Shown: piece by piece, positions 25,923 to 34,921 of the stretch
Layout of the letters: the number at the start of each line of letters is the position of its first letter
How positions within the stretch are numbered: position 1 is the stretch's first letter
Made by a program: the position numbers and the translations under genes
Notes under the pieces: model-generated
What the model saw: the letters and a program-made list of their open reading frames with translations, nothing else
The model's database searches: none
What the model was told of the DNA's origin: nothing
Origin: Bradyrhizobium sp. WSM3983
GTDB lineage: Bacteria; Pseudomonadota; Alphaproteobacteria; Rhizobiales; Xanthobacteraceae
Direction of reading: 5' to 3'
Length of the DNA: 64,000 nucleotides
Assembly: GCF_000473045.1 (NCBI RefSeq)
Contig: NZ_AXAY01000027.1
Span: 1-64,000 of the forward strand

Positions 25923-26692
25923 TGGTATCCGTCCCGCCACGATCGGGCAGGTCCGTCGTCGTGACGAACGCCGGCGCTGGTCTCGGCCGCGACATCGCGC
26001 TTGGACTCGCCGCAAGGAAATACATGGTCTTCGGGACAGCAATGTCCGCTGCGGAGGCTAGAGAGATCAAGAATGCGTCCGGCGGTCGGGTCAGTCTGAC
26101 GGCCTGCGACCTCACCGAGACGGTCGCCGTGGAAGCATGGGCTTGCGGCGTGAGCGATGCACTGGGCCATGCCGGCCTTGACCTCCTGATCAACAACGGC
26201 GGACTTCTCGCTCAGGGCCCGATCGAGCTCCTCGAACTCGACGACATCCGCCATGAATTCGAGGTCAACGTGTTCGGCACCATCTCGGTGACGAACGCGT
26301 TCTTGCCGGCCTTACGGAAGTCGCGCGGGCGCATCGTTCAAGTGAGCACATGGTTGGCGAGCGTGCCATTGCCGTTCGGGGGCGCGTCGGGAGCTTCGCA
26401 GGCGGCCATCGAGGTGTTCTCAGCGGTCTATCGCGCCGAACTCAAGCCTTTTGGCATCGAAGTTCTGGTCGCAGCCACGGGCGACATGAACGGCGCGGCG
26501 ACGGCAGCAGCATTGACACGAAAGGCGAATGCCATGACGCCTCAGCAGCGCAAGCTCTACGGCAAATCCCTTGATATCGTCGCAAAAAAAATGAGAGGCG
26601 TCCAACTGAACGAATCGTCGTCGTCGGTCGCCGCGCGCATAATCGAGCTCGCTGAGCGGTATCCGGCGCCGACTCGCTCGGCGATCGGGTAA
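25919..26692 (+). CDS. SDR-family protein lacking the catalytic Tyr/Lys
   Basis: A 257-residue short-chain dehydrogenase-fold protein. The nucleotide-binding glycine motif is altered (TNAGAGLG at 16-23) and NNAG reads NNGG (92-95). The catalytic serine is present (S143 in QVSTWLASVP), but the YxxxK motif reads SGASQ: S157 replaces Tyr and Q161 replaces Lys. The protein is therefore probably not an active dehydrogenase, or uses other residues. It is translationally coupled to the luciferase-like gene. Confidence 0.8.
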   Translation: MMVSVPPRSGRSVVVTNAGAGLGRDIALGLAARKYMVFGTAMSAAEAREIKNASGGRVSLTACDLTETVAVEAWACGVSDALGHAGLDLLINNGGLLAQGPIELLELDDIRHEFEVNVFGTISVTNAFLPALRKSRGRIVQVSTWLASVPLPFGGASGASQAAIEVFSAVYRAELKPFGIEVLVAATGDMNGAATAAALTRKANAMTPQQRKLYGKSLDIVAKKMRGVQLNESSSSVAARIIELAERYPAPTRSAIG

Positions 26693-26883
26693 GATGCCGA
26701 GCAGATGCTCGTCGATGTTCACGAGAAAACCGACTCCGAACTCGATGCGCGTCGTAGAGCCGCGTCGGCCTTTGATCTTCATTCGAGTCGCGAAAGAGGG
26801 AACTTCAATGCGAGCGAGAACAAGAAACTGTCCGCACGGAGGGAGCGGATCGAGAGCGTCTGAACGCGATAAGGTTGTTCAAC

Positions 26884-27768
26884 ATGATTGAAATGGTCAT
26901 CGAACAGAGGCGCCGCGACCTCGGCGGCGGATTTGAAGTCGGCCGCGTGCTTCCGATCGCCAAGCGTCGCATGGTCGGTCCCTTCGTCTTCTTCGATCAT
27001 ATGGGACCGCTCGATCTTGCGCCCGGTGTCGATCGTAGCCTCGACGTCCGCCCACATCCGCACATCGGACTCTCGACCGTCACCTATCTGTTCGCGGGCG
27101 AAGTGATGCACCGCGACAGCCTCGGCTACGAGCAAGCTATCCGTCCGCAAGAGGTTAACTGGATGACCGCAGGTCGAGGCATTACCCACAGCGAGCGGCT
27201 CGAGCGGGCGAGACTGCAAGGTGATCATTTACACGGCGTCCAGGCCTGGGTCGCGCTACCGACCGAACATGAAGAGACCGCGCCTTCCTTCTCCAACTAT
27301 TCCGGAGGGGACCTTCCCCAATGGAACGAAGCAGGCGTGGTAGGCCAACTCATCGCCGGCAGCGCCTATGGTCTGACGGCGAGTGCCACGACGCATTCGC
27401 CGCTGTTTTACGCTCATCTCAATATGGCGAGCGGCGCGACCGCCGAGATACCGGGCGGGCACAGAGAGCGCGCCCTGTACATCGCTACAGGGGCGGTGGA
27501 ACTGGATGGTAAGCGCTACGAGGCAGGCAAGATGCTGGTGCTGGCTTCCGTCGCCTCCCGCGTGCTCGCCCTGGAGCAGTCTTCAGTGATGGTCTTGGGA
27601 GGAGAGCCCGTCGGCGAACGGTATATCTACTGGAATTTCGTATCATCCTCGAAGGATCGCCTCGCGCAGGCGGCCTCGGATTGGAAGGCGGGAAGAATGA
27701 AGCTTCCCGACGCCGACAATGTCGAGTTCATTCCGCTGCCGGACGGGCCGATACCGACCTTCCGATGA
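26884..27768 (+). CDS. Pirin family protein
   Basis: A 294-residue bicupin. The N-terminal cupin carries the metal-ligand pattern RPHPHIGLSTVTYLF (about 56-70) and EVMHRDS; the second domain follows (PGGHRERALYIATGAVELDG, LGGEPVGERYIYWNFVSSS). Pirins bind Fe and some act as quercetin dioxygenases. AAGG lies 9 bases before ATG 26884. A truncated OsmC gene follows, a common partner of pirin in proteobacteria. Confidence 0.92.
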   Translation: MIEMVIEQRRRDLGGGFEVGRVLPIAKRRMVGPFVFFDHMGPLDLAPGVDRSLDVRPHPHIGLSTVTYLFAGEVMHRDSLGYEQAIRPQEVNWMTAGRGITHSERLERARLQGDHLHGVQAWVALPTEHEETAPSFSNYSGGDLPQWNEAGVVGQLIAGSAYGLTASATTHSPLFYAHLNMASGATAEIPGGHRERALYIATGAVELDGKRYEAGKMLVLASVASRVLALEQSSVMVLGGEPVGERYIYWNFVSSSKDRLAQAASDWKAGRMKLPDADNVEFIPLPDGPIPTFR

Positions 27769-27863
27769 GGCGTGGGTAGCCGATGAAACGAACGTCGATC
27801 CGCGACGGAGCACGCCGCCAAGGCGGCCGGTCGAACTCTCGCCGACATCCAACCAAGGTCTCA

Positions 27864-28157
27864 ATGGCAGGACTGCGCATTCAAGTAAAAGTCTCGGAAG
27901 CCGGGCAGAGCCCGTTTTCAGTCCGTATCGACGCGGGCGGCCATGCCCTGACAGGTGATGAACCGGTGGAGGCTGGTGGCGGCGGACTTGGACCCAACCC
28001 TTTCGAGCTTCTGACGTCAGTTCTAGCAGAGTGCACAGTCATGACCGTACGCTGGCCCGCGCCCGTCACTGCTGGTCTTGCTCATCCGGATCCAGCCGCG
28101 CCTGGAACAGCCTGCGCCGGTTGCCATAAGACAGCCCCTTACTACTTGGGTGGGTAG
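27864..28157 (+). pseudogene. Truncated OsmC-like peroxide reductase
   Basis: About the first 60 residues match OsmC/YhfA proteins (FSVRIDAGGHALTGDEP, GGGGLGPNPFELLTSVLAECTVMTVRWPA). After this the sequence loses similarity and stops at residue 97. The first cysteine (AECT) is kept but the second, in the missing C-terminal half (normally a further 70 residues), is not. Likely a deletion remnant. Confidence 0.65.
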
Positions 28158-28483
28158 GGCTCGATGTCCGCAGACCAATAATGCCTGGCGATATTCTGAA
28201 TGTTTCGGATGACGTGGTAGGCAATATCCGGATCGCCTCCTTCAAAAGTGTCCGGATCTGCACCGCACATCAGGCAATACATTCGCTGATGAACGACGCC
28301 TGCAAAATATTCCAGCACCGGCGTGGCGTCTACCTGATCGATTGCTCGCATGTCTTCGGTAGCCTGTTTGACCGCCTCTTCCAAAGCCAGAGAGACCGCA
28401 GCAGCCAACGCCGTGTCCGCACGTTTGATTACGTCGACGGCCTTTCTTTCAGCCGGCGTAAGAACAGGGCAACTTTTTGTCAC
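28142..28483 (-). CDS. Hypothetical protein with a CxxC motif
   Basis: A 113-residue protein with an N-terminal helix-rich part (ERKAVDVIKRADTALAAAVSLALEEAV) and CLMCGADPDTFEGGDPDIAYH near 73-93, whose CxxC could bind metal. No family recognised. Its composition is protein-like, and it overlaps the end of the truncated OsmC frame by 16 bases, convergent. GGAGG lies just upstream of the ATG. Confidence 0.55.
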   Translation of the reverse strand: MTKSCPVLTPAERKAVDVIKRADTALAAAVSLALEEAVKQATEDMRAIDQVDATPVLEYFAGVVHQRMYCLMCGADPDTFEGGDPDIAYHVIRNIQNIARHYWSADIEPYPPK

Positions 28484-28647
28484 TACTAACCTCCGTGAAC
28501 TTTGATGGTTTCAGTGGAGAAACTCCTCTCCAATGCGCGGCGTAATCAAAGTCTTCCGTAAGGCTGGTCGAGGAGCGGGACAACGAAGTCGTTGTGCCGG
28601 CCACTACGTCGGCATCGGAGCAGCACAGCGATTGGCCTGAGTTTCTT

Positions 28648-30087
28648 TCAGAACTTAAATCTCACGTAGGCCGAGCCATATTGGACGTCGCGACCGGGGA
28701 TCGCGCTCGCGGTCAGAAACGGTCCAACGAAAAAGTAGGCATAGGCCAGCGAAACGTCTACGTGCCGGGTGGCTCGCCAAACGATCGACGCCGAAAGCTG
28801 GTCTCCGATGTAGCGCTCGCGGCTCTCCTGTCCCGTCCGAAGCAAATTGCCGGCTAACCCGTAGACGCCGTCGTGTAGACTATTTCTCCAGAACAGGTCG
28901 TAGCCAATTCCCAGTTGAATTGAGTCCGATAGATTGGCCTTGAACGTGGCGCCCAGCGCCAACAGATTGGGAGCGCCGTTCAAGCCGATTGCAGCTTGAC
29001 CGAAGTAGATTCCAGTGGGGAATAGAGCGCTAAACGTTCCGAATGTACCGCTTGCCGGGCCGCCGTCACCGCTCGTCGCCGCCGCCTTCAGACTTACGCG
29101 AGGCGCGGAAGGTATGGACTTGAAGGTGTAGCCCGTTTCTGTGGCGAAAGAATAGGCGCTTAACGGAAGACCCGCAAAACTGCCGGCCTGATATGTCAAT
29201 TCCCAGTCGTAATCCCAGTTTCCCTTCGACCCGAAAGCCCGCGCGCCGAATGTATGACGCTGCTGGTCTCCCGTACCGCGATCAAAGGTAGCTTGGCGAT
29301 TGTTGATGCCCAGATAATACAGATCGACGCCGCCACCCATCGAAGAGACCGCCTTAGTCGCGTAGAGGCCCCAAAACGTCGTGCGCGTGTCCGACGGATC
29401 GTCGAACATGGACGGTCGGTTCAGTACCGGTCGGGTGACGAGCGCGGTTGCGTGCCAACCGCCGACATCCAAGACAGCCGAGACTCCATCGAATGCCCGC
29501 CGGACGTTCGGTCCATCGCGCACGTCCACGAATCTACCAGAGCCGAATCGAAACTCCTGCCGCCCAAGGCGGACCGTAATATCCGCGCTCGAGAAGGCCG
29601 GTACGTCGAACTGGGCAAACGCCTGTTCCAGCCACAGTTGAGCCTCATCCACCGGGCGGGGCCCGCCGTTGCGTCCATCTAATGTCGCGCTGGAAAGTTG
29701 CCCGAAGAGCCGGATCCCGTCTCCTAGATGCCAATCCGAGTAAGTTGAAATGCGCTGAAGGAGGTAACCGTCGCGATCTTGTGGCCCCACCCCCCAATTG
29801 GCGTTCCTAAATACCTCGTACCACTCCCGAACTTCACCGCCCAGGGTTAGATACTGGTCTTTTTGAGGACTCAAAGAAATGAACTTGATGGGGTCTAAGA
29901 AATCGCGTTTGCACCCGGGGTCACGAAGATAGCTGTAGTCTTCATCCTGACGCAGCAGCGCATAGGGCGGCGGCGAGGGGCAGATCGAATCCGCCCATGC
30001 GCTAGAGGAGATCATGCTCAGGGCAAACATCCAAACCCACTTCGACGGGGTCCGCGATTCTTTCTCGCGCCGCGAACCAGTTCCCAT
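28648..30087 (-). CDS. Alginate-export-family outer-membrane channel
   Basis: A 479-residue beta-barrel protein from ATG 30087, with a signal peptide (WVWMFALSMISSSAWA-D) and the Alginate_exp layout: DPIKFISLSPQKDQYLTLGGEVREWYE, YLLQRISTYSDWHLGD, VRLGRQEFRFGSGRFVDVRDGPNVRRAFDG and a terminal aromatic-rich strand YGSAYVRFKF. Members are substrate-specific or general porins (AlgE-like). The longer frame from 30177 adds an improbable leader. No alginate genes are nearby, so the ligand is open. Confidence 0.88.
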   Translation of the reverse strand: MGTGSRREKESRTPSKWVWMFALSMISSSAWADSICPSPPPYALLRQDEDYSYLRDPGCKRDFLDPIKFISLSPQKDQYLTLGGEVREWYEVFRNANWGVGPQDRDGYLLQRISTYSDWHLGDGIRLFGQLSSATLDGRNGGPRPVDEAQLWLEQAFAQFDVPAFSSADITVRLGRQEFRFGSGRFVDVRDGPNVRRAFDGVSAVLDVGGWHATALVTRPVLNRPSMFDDPSDTRTTFWGLYATKAVSSMGGGVDLYYLGINNRQATFDRGTGDQQRHTFGARAFGSKGNWDYDWELTYQAGSFAGLPLSAYSFATETGYTFKSIPSAPRVSLKAAATSGDGGPASGTFGTFSALFPTGIYFGQAAIGLNGAPNLLALGATFKANLSDSIQLGIGYDLFWRNSLHDGVYGLAGNLLRTGQESRERYIGDQLSASIVWRATRHVDVSLAYAYFFVGPFLTASAIPGRDVQYGSAYVRFKF

Positions 30088-30548
30088 CAGCGGCTTCGAG
30101 AATATCGAAGCAGCCGGTGCCCTAGCTGAAAAGATCGCCCGATTCACCTTCGGGCACTGCGGCATCGAGATCGTCATTGTCCGCCTTTTCCCATCTCGAT
30201 GAGATCAGGCGATCCCGAATCGACTCGGCTCTTCCGGGAGCGCCCACCATGACGCTCCGACTGCTTGCCGCATATCGCTTTGGGACCAAACGCGGTAGTC
30301 GCACGACTTGATCCTCTGTGTCGTGCAAAGTGGAACGCAGATTTCGCTTTTTCAAACTGGGGTAGACTCAAAAGCGCGCTATGTTCGCGACGCAGCCGCT
30401 GTTGGGCAGGCTGAGACACTTTTGCCCACTAGACGAGACACAACGGGCAAAAGCTCTCGCCGGCTCCTCTGGGATCAGGCCGAGCCCGTCCCAGTCTCAA
30501 TGACTGCTCAATCAAGCCTGTTGATGGGCAAGTCCAGACAAGGAAGAC
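30088..30548. other. Stretch without a recognised gene
   Basis: About 460 bases between two divergent transcription units. Short frames on both strands have no family resemblance. No strong terminator or palindromic operator was noticed. Confidence 0.4.
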
Positions 30549-31018
30549 ATGTCCTCCGTCACTCGCTTCGAGATCGTGCTCTTGCTCATCGCTATGATCG
30601 TTGTCCTTGAAATGCTCGCGCAGCGGCTTCAACGTCCTCGTGCCGCGGCGCTTATCGTTGGTGGGATCGGTCTTGCCATGATCCCGGGAACTCCAAACAT
30701 CGAACTCGATCCCGATCTCGTCATGGTCCTTTTCCTGCCGCCGTTGTTGATGGCCAGCGCATGGTTCACCGCCTGGCGGGATTTCCGCGCGGACATAAGA
30801 ATCATAATGCAACTTGCTGTGGGAGCCGTTGTTTTTTTACGACGCTGGTCGTCGGAGTGGTGGCGCACTTGGTGCAACCGACCCTCCCATGGGGAGCCTG
30901 CTTCGCTCTCGGCGCGATAGTCTCGCCGCCAGACGCCGTAGCGGCGAAGGCGATACTTCAGAAACTGCCTTTGCCGCAACGAGTCATCGTGCTTTTGGAG
31001 GGAGAAAGCCTAGCCTAG
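30549..31018 (+). pseudogene. N-terminal remnant of a CPA1-type Na+/H+ antiporter
   Basis: The first frame (30549 to about 30835) reads FEIVLLLIAMIVVLEMLAQRLQRP, LIVGGIGLAMIPGTPNIELDPDL, FLPPLLMASAWFTAWRDFRADIR. It breaks at a run of seven T (30834-30840) and continues in the next frame as TTLVVGVVAHLVQPTLPWGACFALGAIVSPPDAVAAKAI and LEGESL. The transport motif SPPDAVA is kept. It stops at LEGESLA, where full antiporters continue for another 350 residues. Confidence 0.8.
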
Positions 31019-31459
31019 TCCAGGTGCTCGACGACTGGTGCGCGCCGTTTGCGGGCTACCACCTGTATTACCCAAGCCGGCGACAGCCGACGCCTGCCTT
31101 CTCGATTCTGGTCGAAGCTCTTCGCACTGGCGCACGATGAGCTCCGGTTATCGTTTGACGTGGGAATACGACGAAGCGGAATGGAGATCGGCATCAGGTC
31201 AGCCTATCTCGCGGCTCGCGGTTCTGGACCGCACCGGAGCGCTGGTGGGCCAACGCGATCTCGCAGCTCCTGTTGCAAACGGGCCGGTGCGGGGCTCATC
31301 GACAGGACTAACGGCGGCCATTGCGCCGGTTCTGTTTGTCGCAAGCGACTTGGTTGTGGGCTGGTTGCGATTGCAAGCCTATGCTAGTTGCTCGCGGCGA
31401 GTCGGGCTCAACCAGCACGTGATTTATGCTCCGACCGCAGCAACGCTCTAGCCACCAGC
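31019..31459. other. Degraded DNA after the antiporter remnant
   Basis: Several short overlapping frames without ribosome sites or domains. They probably derive from the lost antiporter C-terminus, but I cannot align them by eye. Confidence 0.35.
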
Positions 31460-31963
31460 TTAACGCGATTCAAGACCTCGCTTGGTTCGCTGCTCGAGCA
31501 CCGGTGAAGGACGTCGCGCGCCCGGACCCGGATGTACGTGGACCGCCTTGGCGCTGAGCGGCTCGCCGCATTCCGAGCAAACCATCACGGGGTCGAACAT
31601 CTTTCCGCAGCTCTTGTGCTGATGCAGCATTGGTCGACCGCGTGAATCCACCATGTGGATGTTGCCCCAGTGCACGATCGACATGATGATCGGATAGAGG
31701 TCGAGCCCCTTCTGCGTCAGAATGTATTCGTAGCGCTTTGGCGATTCCTGATAGGGAATCCGACGCAGCACGCCGAAACGCACCAGCTTCTTGAGCCGGT
31801 CGGCGAGCAGATGCCGAGTAATTTCGAGCGATGCCTGGAATTCATCGAACCTGCGGATGCGAAGAAAACATTCGCGCAGGATGAGCAGACTCCAGCGGTC
31901 GCCGATCACCGCCACGGTGCGGGCCAGCGAACACGGTTCGTCCTCGAGCGAGTCCCATTTCAT
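31460..31963 (-). CDS. HxlR-family transcriptional regulator
   Basis: From ATG 31963 (MKWDSLEDEPCSLAR) 167 residues. The HxlR winged helix spans about 10-100: C11 near the start, VIGDRWSLLILRECFL, FDEFQASLEITRHLLADRLKKLVRFGVLRR and YILTQKGLDLYPI. The tail has a CSECGEPL metal-knuckle-like stretch. HxlR proteins often sense aldehydes or redox state. It is divergent from the HCCA-isomerase gene, and two similar palindromes lie in the intergenic region. Confidence 0.9.
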   Translation of the reverse strand: MKWDSLEDEPCSLARTVAVIGDRWSLLILRECFLRIRRFDEFQASLEITRHLLADRLKKLVRFGVLRRIPYQESPKRYEYILTQKGLDLYPIIMSIVHWGNIHMVDSRGRPMLHQHKSCGKMFDPVMVCSECGEPLSAKAVHVHPGPGARRPSPVLEQRTKRGLESR

Positions 31964-32002
31964 CAATGTCTCCAATGCTCTGCCAAAGAAAATGATTAAC
32001 AA

Positions 32003-32016
32003 TTCTAATTCAGAAC
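32003..32016 (+). promoter_or_regulatory. Candidate HxlR operator 1
   Basis: TTCTAATTCAGAAC contains inverted TTCT/AGAA arms. With one base added in front it agrees with the palindrome at 32077-32091 in 11 of 15 positions. It lies just upstream of the HxlR gene. Confidence 0.45.
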
Positions 32017-32076
32017 TCGCAAGGCTTCAATGATTGAAGGGCATTTTTATCAAGATTGATCAGTTTCGGGTTGACG

Positions 32077-32091
32077 GTTCTAAAATAGAAC
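32077..32091 (+). promoter_or_regulatory. Candidate HxlR operator 2 inside a promoter
   Basis: GTTCTAAAATAGAAC is a perfect inverted repeat (GTTCTA/TAGAAC, 3-base spacer). It fills the gap between a TTGACG -35 (32071-32076) and a TTTAAG or TTAAGA -10 (32092-32098) reading toward the catabolic cluster. Repressor binding here would block RNA polymerase; that the HxlR protein does so is inference. Confidence 0.55.
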
Positions 32092-32161
32092 TTTAAGACT
32101 TCAGCACGGCCGCCGGGGCCAACTCGCGCGCCTGCAACCAATTGGAAGGGGAGAAGCGCCC

Positions 32162-32800
32162 ATGGCTGCACCGCTCAAGGTCGAATTCCACTTCGATTTC
32201 GGCAGCCCCAATGCGTATCTGGCCGAACTTGCTTTGCCAGAGATCGAGCAGCGCACCGGCGTGAAGTTCGACTATGTTCCGGTGCTACTCGGCGGCGTCT
32301 ACAAGGCGACAGGCAACATGTCGCCAGCCGAATCCCTGCACGGAATCAAGAACAAGCCCGAATACAACGCCCTCGAGACAGAGCGTTTCCTGCGCCGGCA
32401 TAACGTCACGAAATTCAAGGCGAACCCGTTCTTCCCGGTGAACACATTGATGTTGATGCGCGGCGTGGTCGCCGCCCAGTTCGAAGGTCTGTTCGATCCC
32501 TATTTCCGCGCCGCCTACCACCACATGTGGGTCGAGCCGAAGAAGATGGATGATCCCCAAATCTTCCGCGCCGCCTTCATGTCATCCGGTGTCGACATCG
32601 ATCGCCTCATCGCACGCGTGCAGCAGGATGACGTCAAGAAGAAGCTGATTGAGAACACCAGCGATGCCGTGGCTCGCGGCACGTTCGGCTCGCCGACTTT
32701 TTTCGTCGGCAAAGAAATCTTCTTCGGGAAGGATAGCCTGCCCAATGTCGAGGAAGAGATTGTGGTGCAGTTGAATGGCGCCCAGCGCAAGACGGCGTGA
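32162..32800 (+). CDS. 2-hydroxychromene-2-carboxylate isomerase-like (DsbA/GST-kappa fold) protein
   Basis: A 212-residue protein starting EFHFDFGSPNAYLAELALP, in which S15 is the position of the glutathione-activating serine of HCCA isomerases. Further family features are YVPVLLGGVYKATGN, NPFFPVNTLMLMRG and GTFGSPTFFVGKEIFFGKDSL. AAGGGGAGAAG precedes the ATG. It opens the catabolic cluster. HCCA isomerase proper acts in naphthalene breakdown, but paralogues occur in many aromatic and CoA pathways. Confidence 0.88.
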   Translation: MAAPLKVEFHFDFGSPNAYLAELALPEIEQRTGVKFDYVPVLLGGVYKATGNMSPAESLHGIKNKPEYNALETERFLRRHNVTKFKANPFFPVNTLMLMRGVVAAQFEGLFDPYFRAAYHHMWVEPKKMDDPQIFRAAFMSSGVDIDRLIARVQQDDVKKKLIENTSDAVARGTFGSPTFFVGKEIFFGKDSLPNVEEEIVVQLNGAQRKTA

Positions 32801-32966
32801 ATCGCCGACACCTGGACGCTTACAAAAGATCGAGATCATCCTGATGGACGCTCTCCCTGCGACGTCGACGGGCAAGCGCCCGAAACACAAACTGGCGGCG
32901 TCGCCGCGCAGCGAAGGCTGATGTTCCGTTCGAGAGTTCACTCAAATTTGAGGCCGGAGTAGGACC

Positions 32967-33704
32967 ATGCAGAAGAGAAACGCGACTGTCGCTGTCATTG
33001 GTGCCGGCGACTTTATTGGCAGCGAGATCGCCAAGAAATTCGCTTCCGAAGGATTTACGATTTTTGCGGGCCGCCGTAATGGCGACAAGCTCGCGCCGCT
33101 GGTCAAGGAGATCGAGGCTGCAGGTGGCGAGATCCATGCCCGCTCCCTCGATGCGCGCAAAGAGGAGGAGATCACCTCGTTCCTCAATGAGGCCGACAAG
33201 CATGCGCCGCTGGAAGTCTGCATCTTCAACATCGGCGCCAATGTCAACTTCCCCATTCTGGAAACCACCGAGCGCGTGTTCCGGAAGGTCTGGGAGATGG
33301 CCTGCTATTCCGGTTTTCTCGCGGGCCGCGAGGCGGCACGGCTGATGCTGTCGCGCGGGGGCGGCAACATCTTCTTCACCGGCGCCACGGCATCCCTGCG
33401 CGGCGGCAGCGGCTACGCGGCATTCGCCAGCGCCAAGTTCGGCCTGCGCGCGGTGGCGCAGGCGATGGCGCGCGAATTGGGGCCGAAGAACATCCATGTC
33501 GCGCACCTCATCATCGATTCCGGCGTCGATACGGAATGGGTGCGGCAGCGCCGCATCGAAGCGCTCGGCCCCGACGCGTTGGACAACCCGGATCTGCTGA
33601 TGCCACCGGCATCAGTCGCCGCGTCCTATTGGCAACTTTACCAGCAGCCGAAGAGCGCCTGGACGTTCGAGCTGGAAATCCGTCCCTTCGGCGAGAAGTG
33701 GTAG
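32967..33704 (+). CDS. SDR-family oxidoreductase with Phe at the catalytic Tyr position
   Basis: A 245-residue SDR. The glycine motif is IGAGDFIGSEIA (11-22). The catalytic lysine is K157 in FASAK, with F153 where Tyr is expected; Y150 lies one turn earlier. The stretch AAFASAKFGLRAVAQAMARELGPKNIHVAH is typical of an SDR subgroup with this change, so it is a family trait rather than decay. It is followed after 12 bases by an acyl-CoA dehydrogenase. Confidence 0.85.
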   Translation: MQKRNATVAVIGAGDFIGSEIAKKFASEGFTIFAGRRNGDKLAPLVKEIEAAGGEIHARSLDARKEEEITSFLNEADKHAPLEVCIFNIGANVNFPILETTERVFRKVWEMACYSGFLAGREAARLMLSRGGGNIFFTGATASLRGGSGYAAFASAKFGLRAVAQAMARELGPKNIHVAHLIIDSGVDTEWVRQRRIEALGPDALDNPDLLMPPASVAASYWQLYQQPKSAWTFELEIRPFGEKW

Positions 33705-33716
33705 GGAGCGCGTTCG

Positions 33717-34898
33717 ATGGAGCTGGCGCTGTCGGCGGAGGATGCTGCCTTTCGTGACGAAATCCGCGCCTTCATCGCGGAGAACTATCCGGAGGAGATG
33801 CGTGTTCCCAATCCGGAGACCGATCTCTCCAAGGAGCAGATGCTGCTGTGGCATCGCATCCTGCATAGGAAGGGTTGGATCGCGCCGCTCTGGCCGAAGG
33901 AATATGGCGGACCCGGCTGGTCGATCACCCGCAGATTCATCTTCGAACAGGAGACTAGCCGCGCCGGTACGCTGCCGCCACTGGCGTTCAGCGTCACCAT
34001 GGTCGGCCCGGTCATCTACACGTTCGGCAACGAGGCGCAGAAGAGAAAGTTCTTGCCCCGTATTCTCTCTGGTGAGGACTGGTGGTGCCAGGGCTATTCC
34101 GAGCCTGGCTCCGGCTCCGATCTTGCCACCGTCCGCACCAAGGCGGTGCGTGATGGCGACCACTACATCATCAACGGGCACAAGACCTGGACCACGCTCG
34201 CGCAGCACGCCGACTGGATCTTCTGTCTCGTCCGCACCGATCCGACCGCCAGGCCACAATCTGGCATTTCGTTCCTGCTGATCGACATGAAGTCGCCGGG
34301 CGTCACCGTACGCCCGATCATCACCATCGATGGCTCCCACGAGGTCAACGACGTTTTTCTCGAAGACGTTCGGGTGCCGGTCGAGAACCTGATCGGCGAG
34401 GAAAACAAGGGCTGGACCTACGCCAAATTCCTGCTCGGCAATGAGCGCACCAGCATGGCCGGGATCGGCCGCTCGACGCGTTACATCGACAAGCTGAAAA
34501 AGATCGTGAAGGCCGAGATTGCAGCGGATGATCCGGCCCACCTCGAATTCCTGCGGGACATCGCGCGGGTCGAGCTCGACGTTCTGGCCCTGGAAGCGAC
34601 CGAGCTGCGGGTTGTGGCGCAGATGGCGCGCGGCATCGATCCGGGACCGGCGGCATCGCTGTTCAAGATCCGGGGCACGGAGATTTTCCAGAACATCACG
34701 GAACTGACCCACCGCGCCATCGGCAACTACGGCCTGGCGATCCGTGAGCATCCGGTCAGCGCCAACCATTTCATGCCCGGACCGGACTACGGTCACACAG
34801 CTTCAGAAAAATATCTTAACTCCCGCAAGCTCAGCATCTACGGCGGATCAAACGAGATCCAGCGCAACATCATCGCCAAGGCAGTGCTCGGTCTCTAG
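33717..34898 (+). CDS. Acyl-CoA dehydrogenase
   Basis: A 393-residue ACAD. The N-terminal alpha domain is visible (MELALSAEDAAFRDEIRAFI), then the FAD and substrate loops WWCQGYSEPGSGSDLA (near 122-137) and YIINGHKTWTTLAQHADW, and the C-terminal domain ending IYGGSNEIQRNIIAKAVLGL. The usual EGTxEIQ glutamate is replaced by Gly, as in several ACAD subgroups that place the base elsewhere. GGGAG lies before the ATG. It forms an operon with a second ACAD and a thiolase. Confidence 0.92.
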   Translation: MELALSAEDAAFRDEIRAFIAENYPEEMRVPNPETDLSKEQMLLWHRILHRKGWIAPLWPKEYGGPGWSITRRFIFEQETSRAGTLPPLAFSVTMVGPVIYTFGNEAQKRKFLPRILSGEDWWCQGYSEPGSGSDLATVRTKAVRDGDHYIINGHKTWTTLAQHADWIFCLVRTDPTARPQSGISFLLIDMKSPGVTVRPIITIDGSHEVNDVFLEDVRVPVENLIGEENKGWTYAKFLLGNERTSMAGIGRSTRYIDKLKKIVKAEIAADDPAHLEFLRDIARVELDVLALEATELRVVAQMARGIDPGPAASLFKIRGTEIFQNITELTHRAIGNYGLAIREHPVSANHFMPGPDYGHTASEKYLNSRKLSIYGGSNEIQRNIIAKAVLGL

Positions 34899-34921
34899 CA
34901 ACGACGCAACAAGAGGATCGG

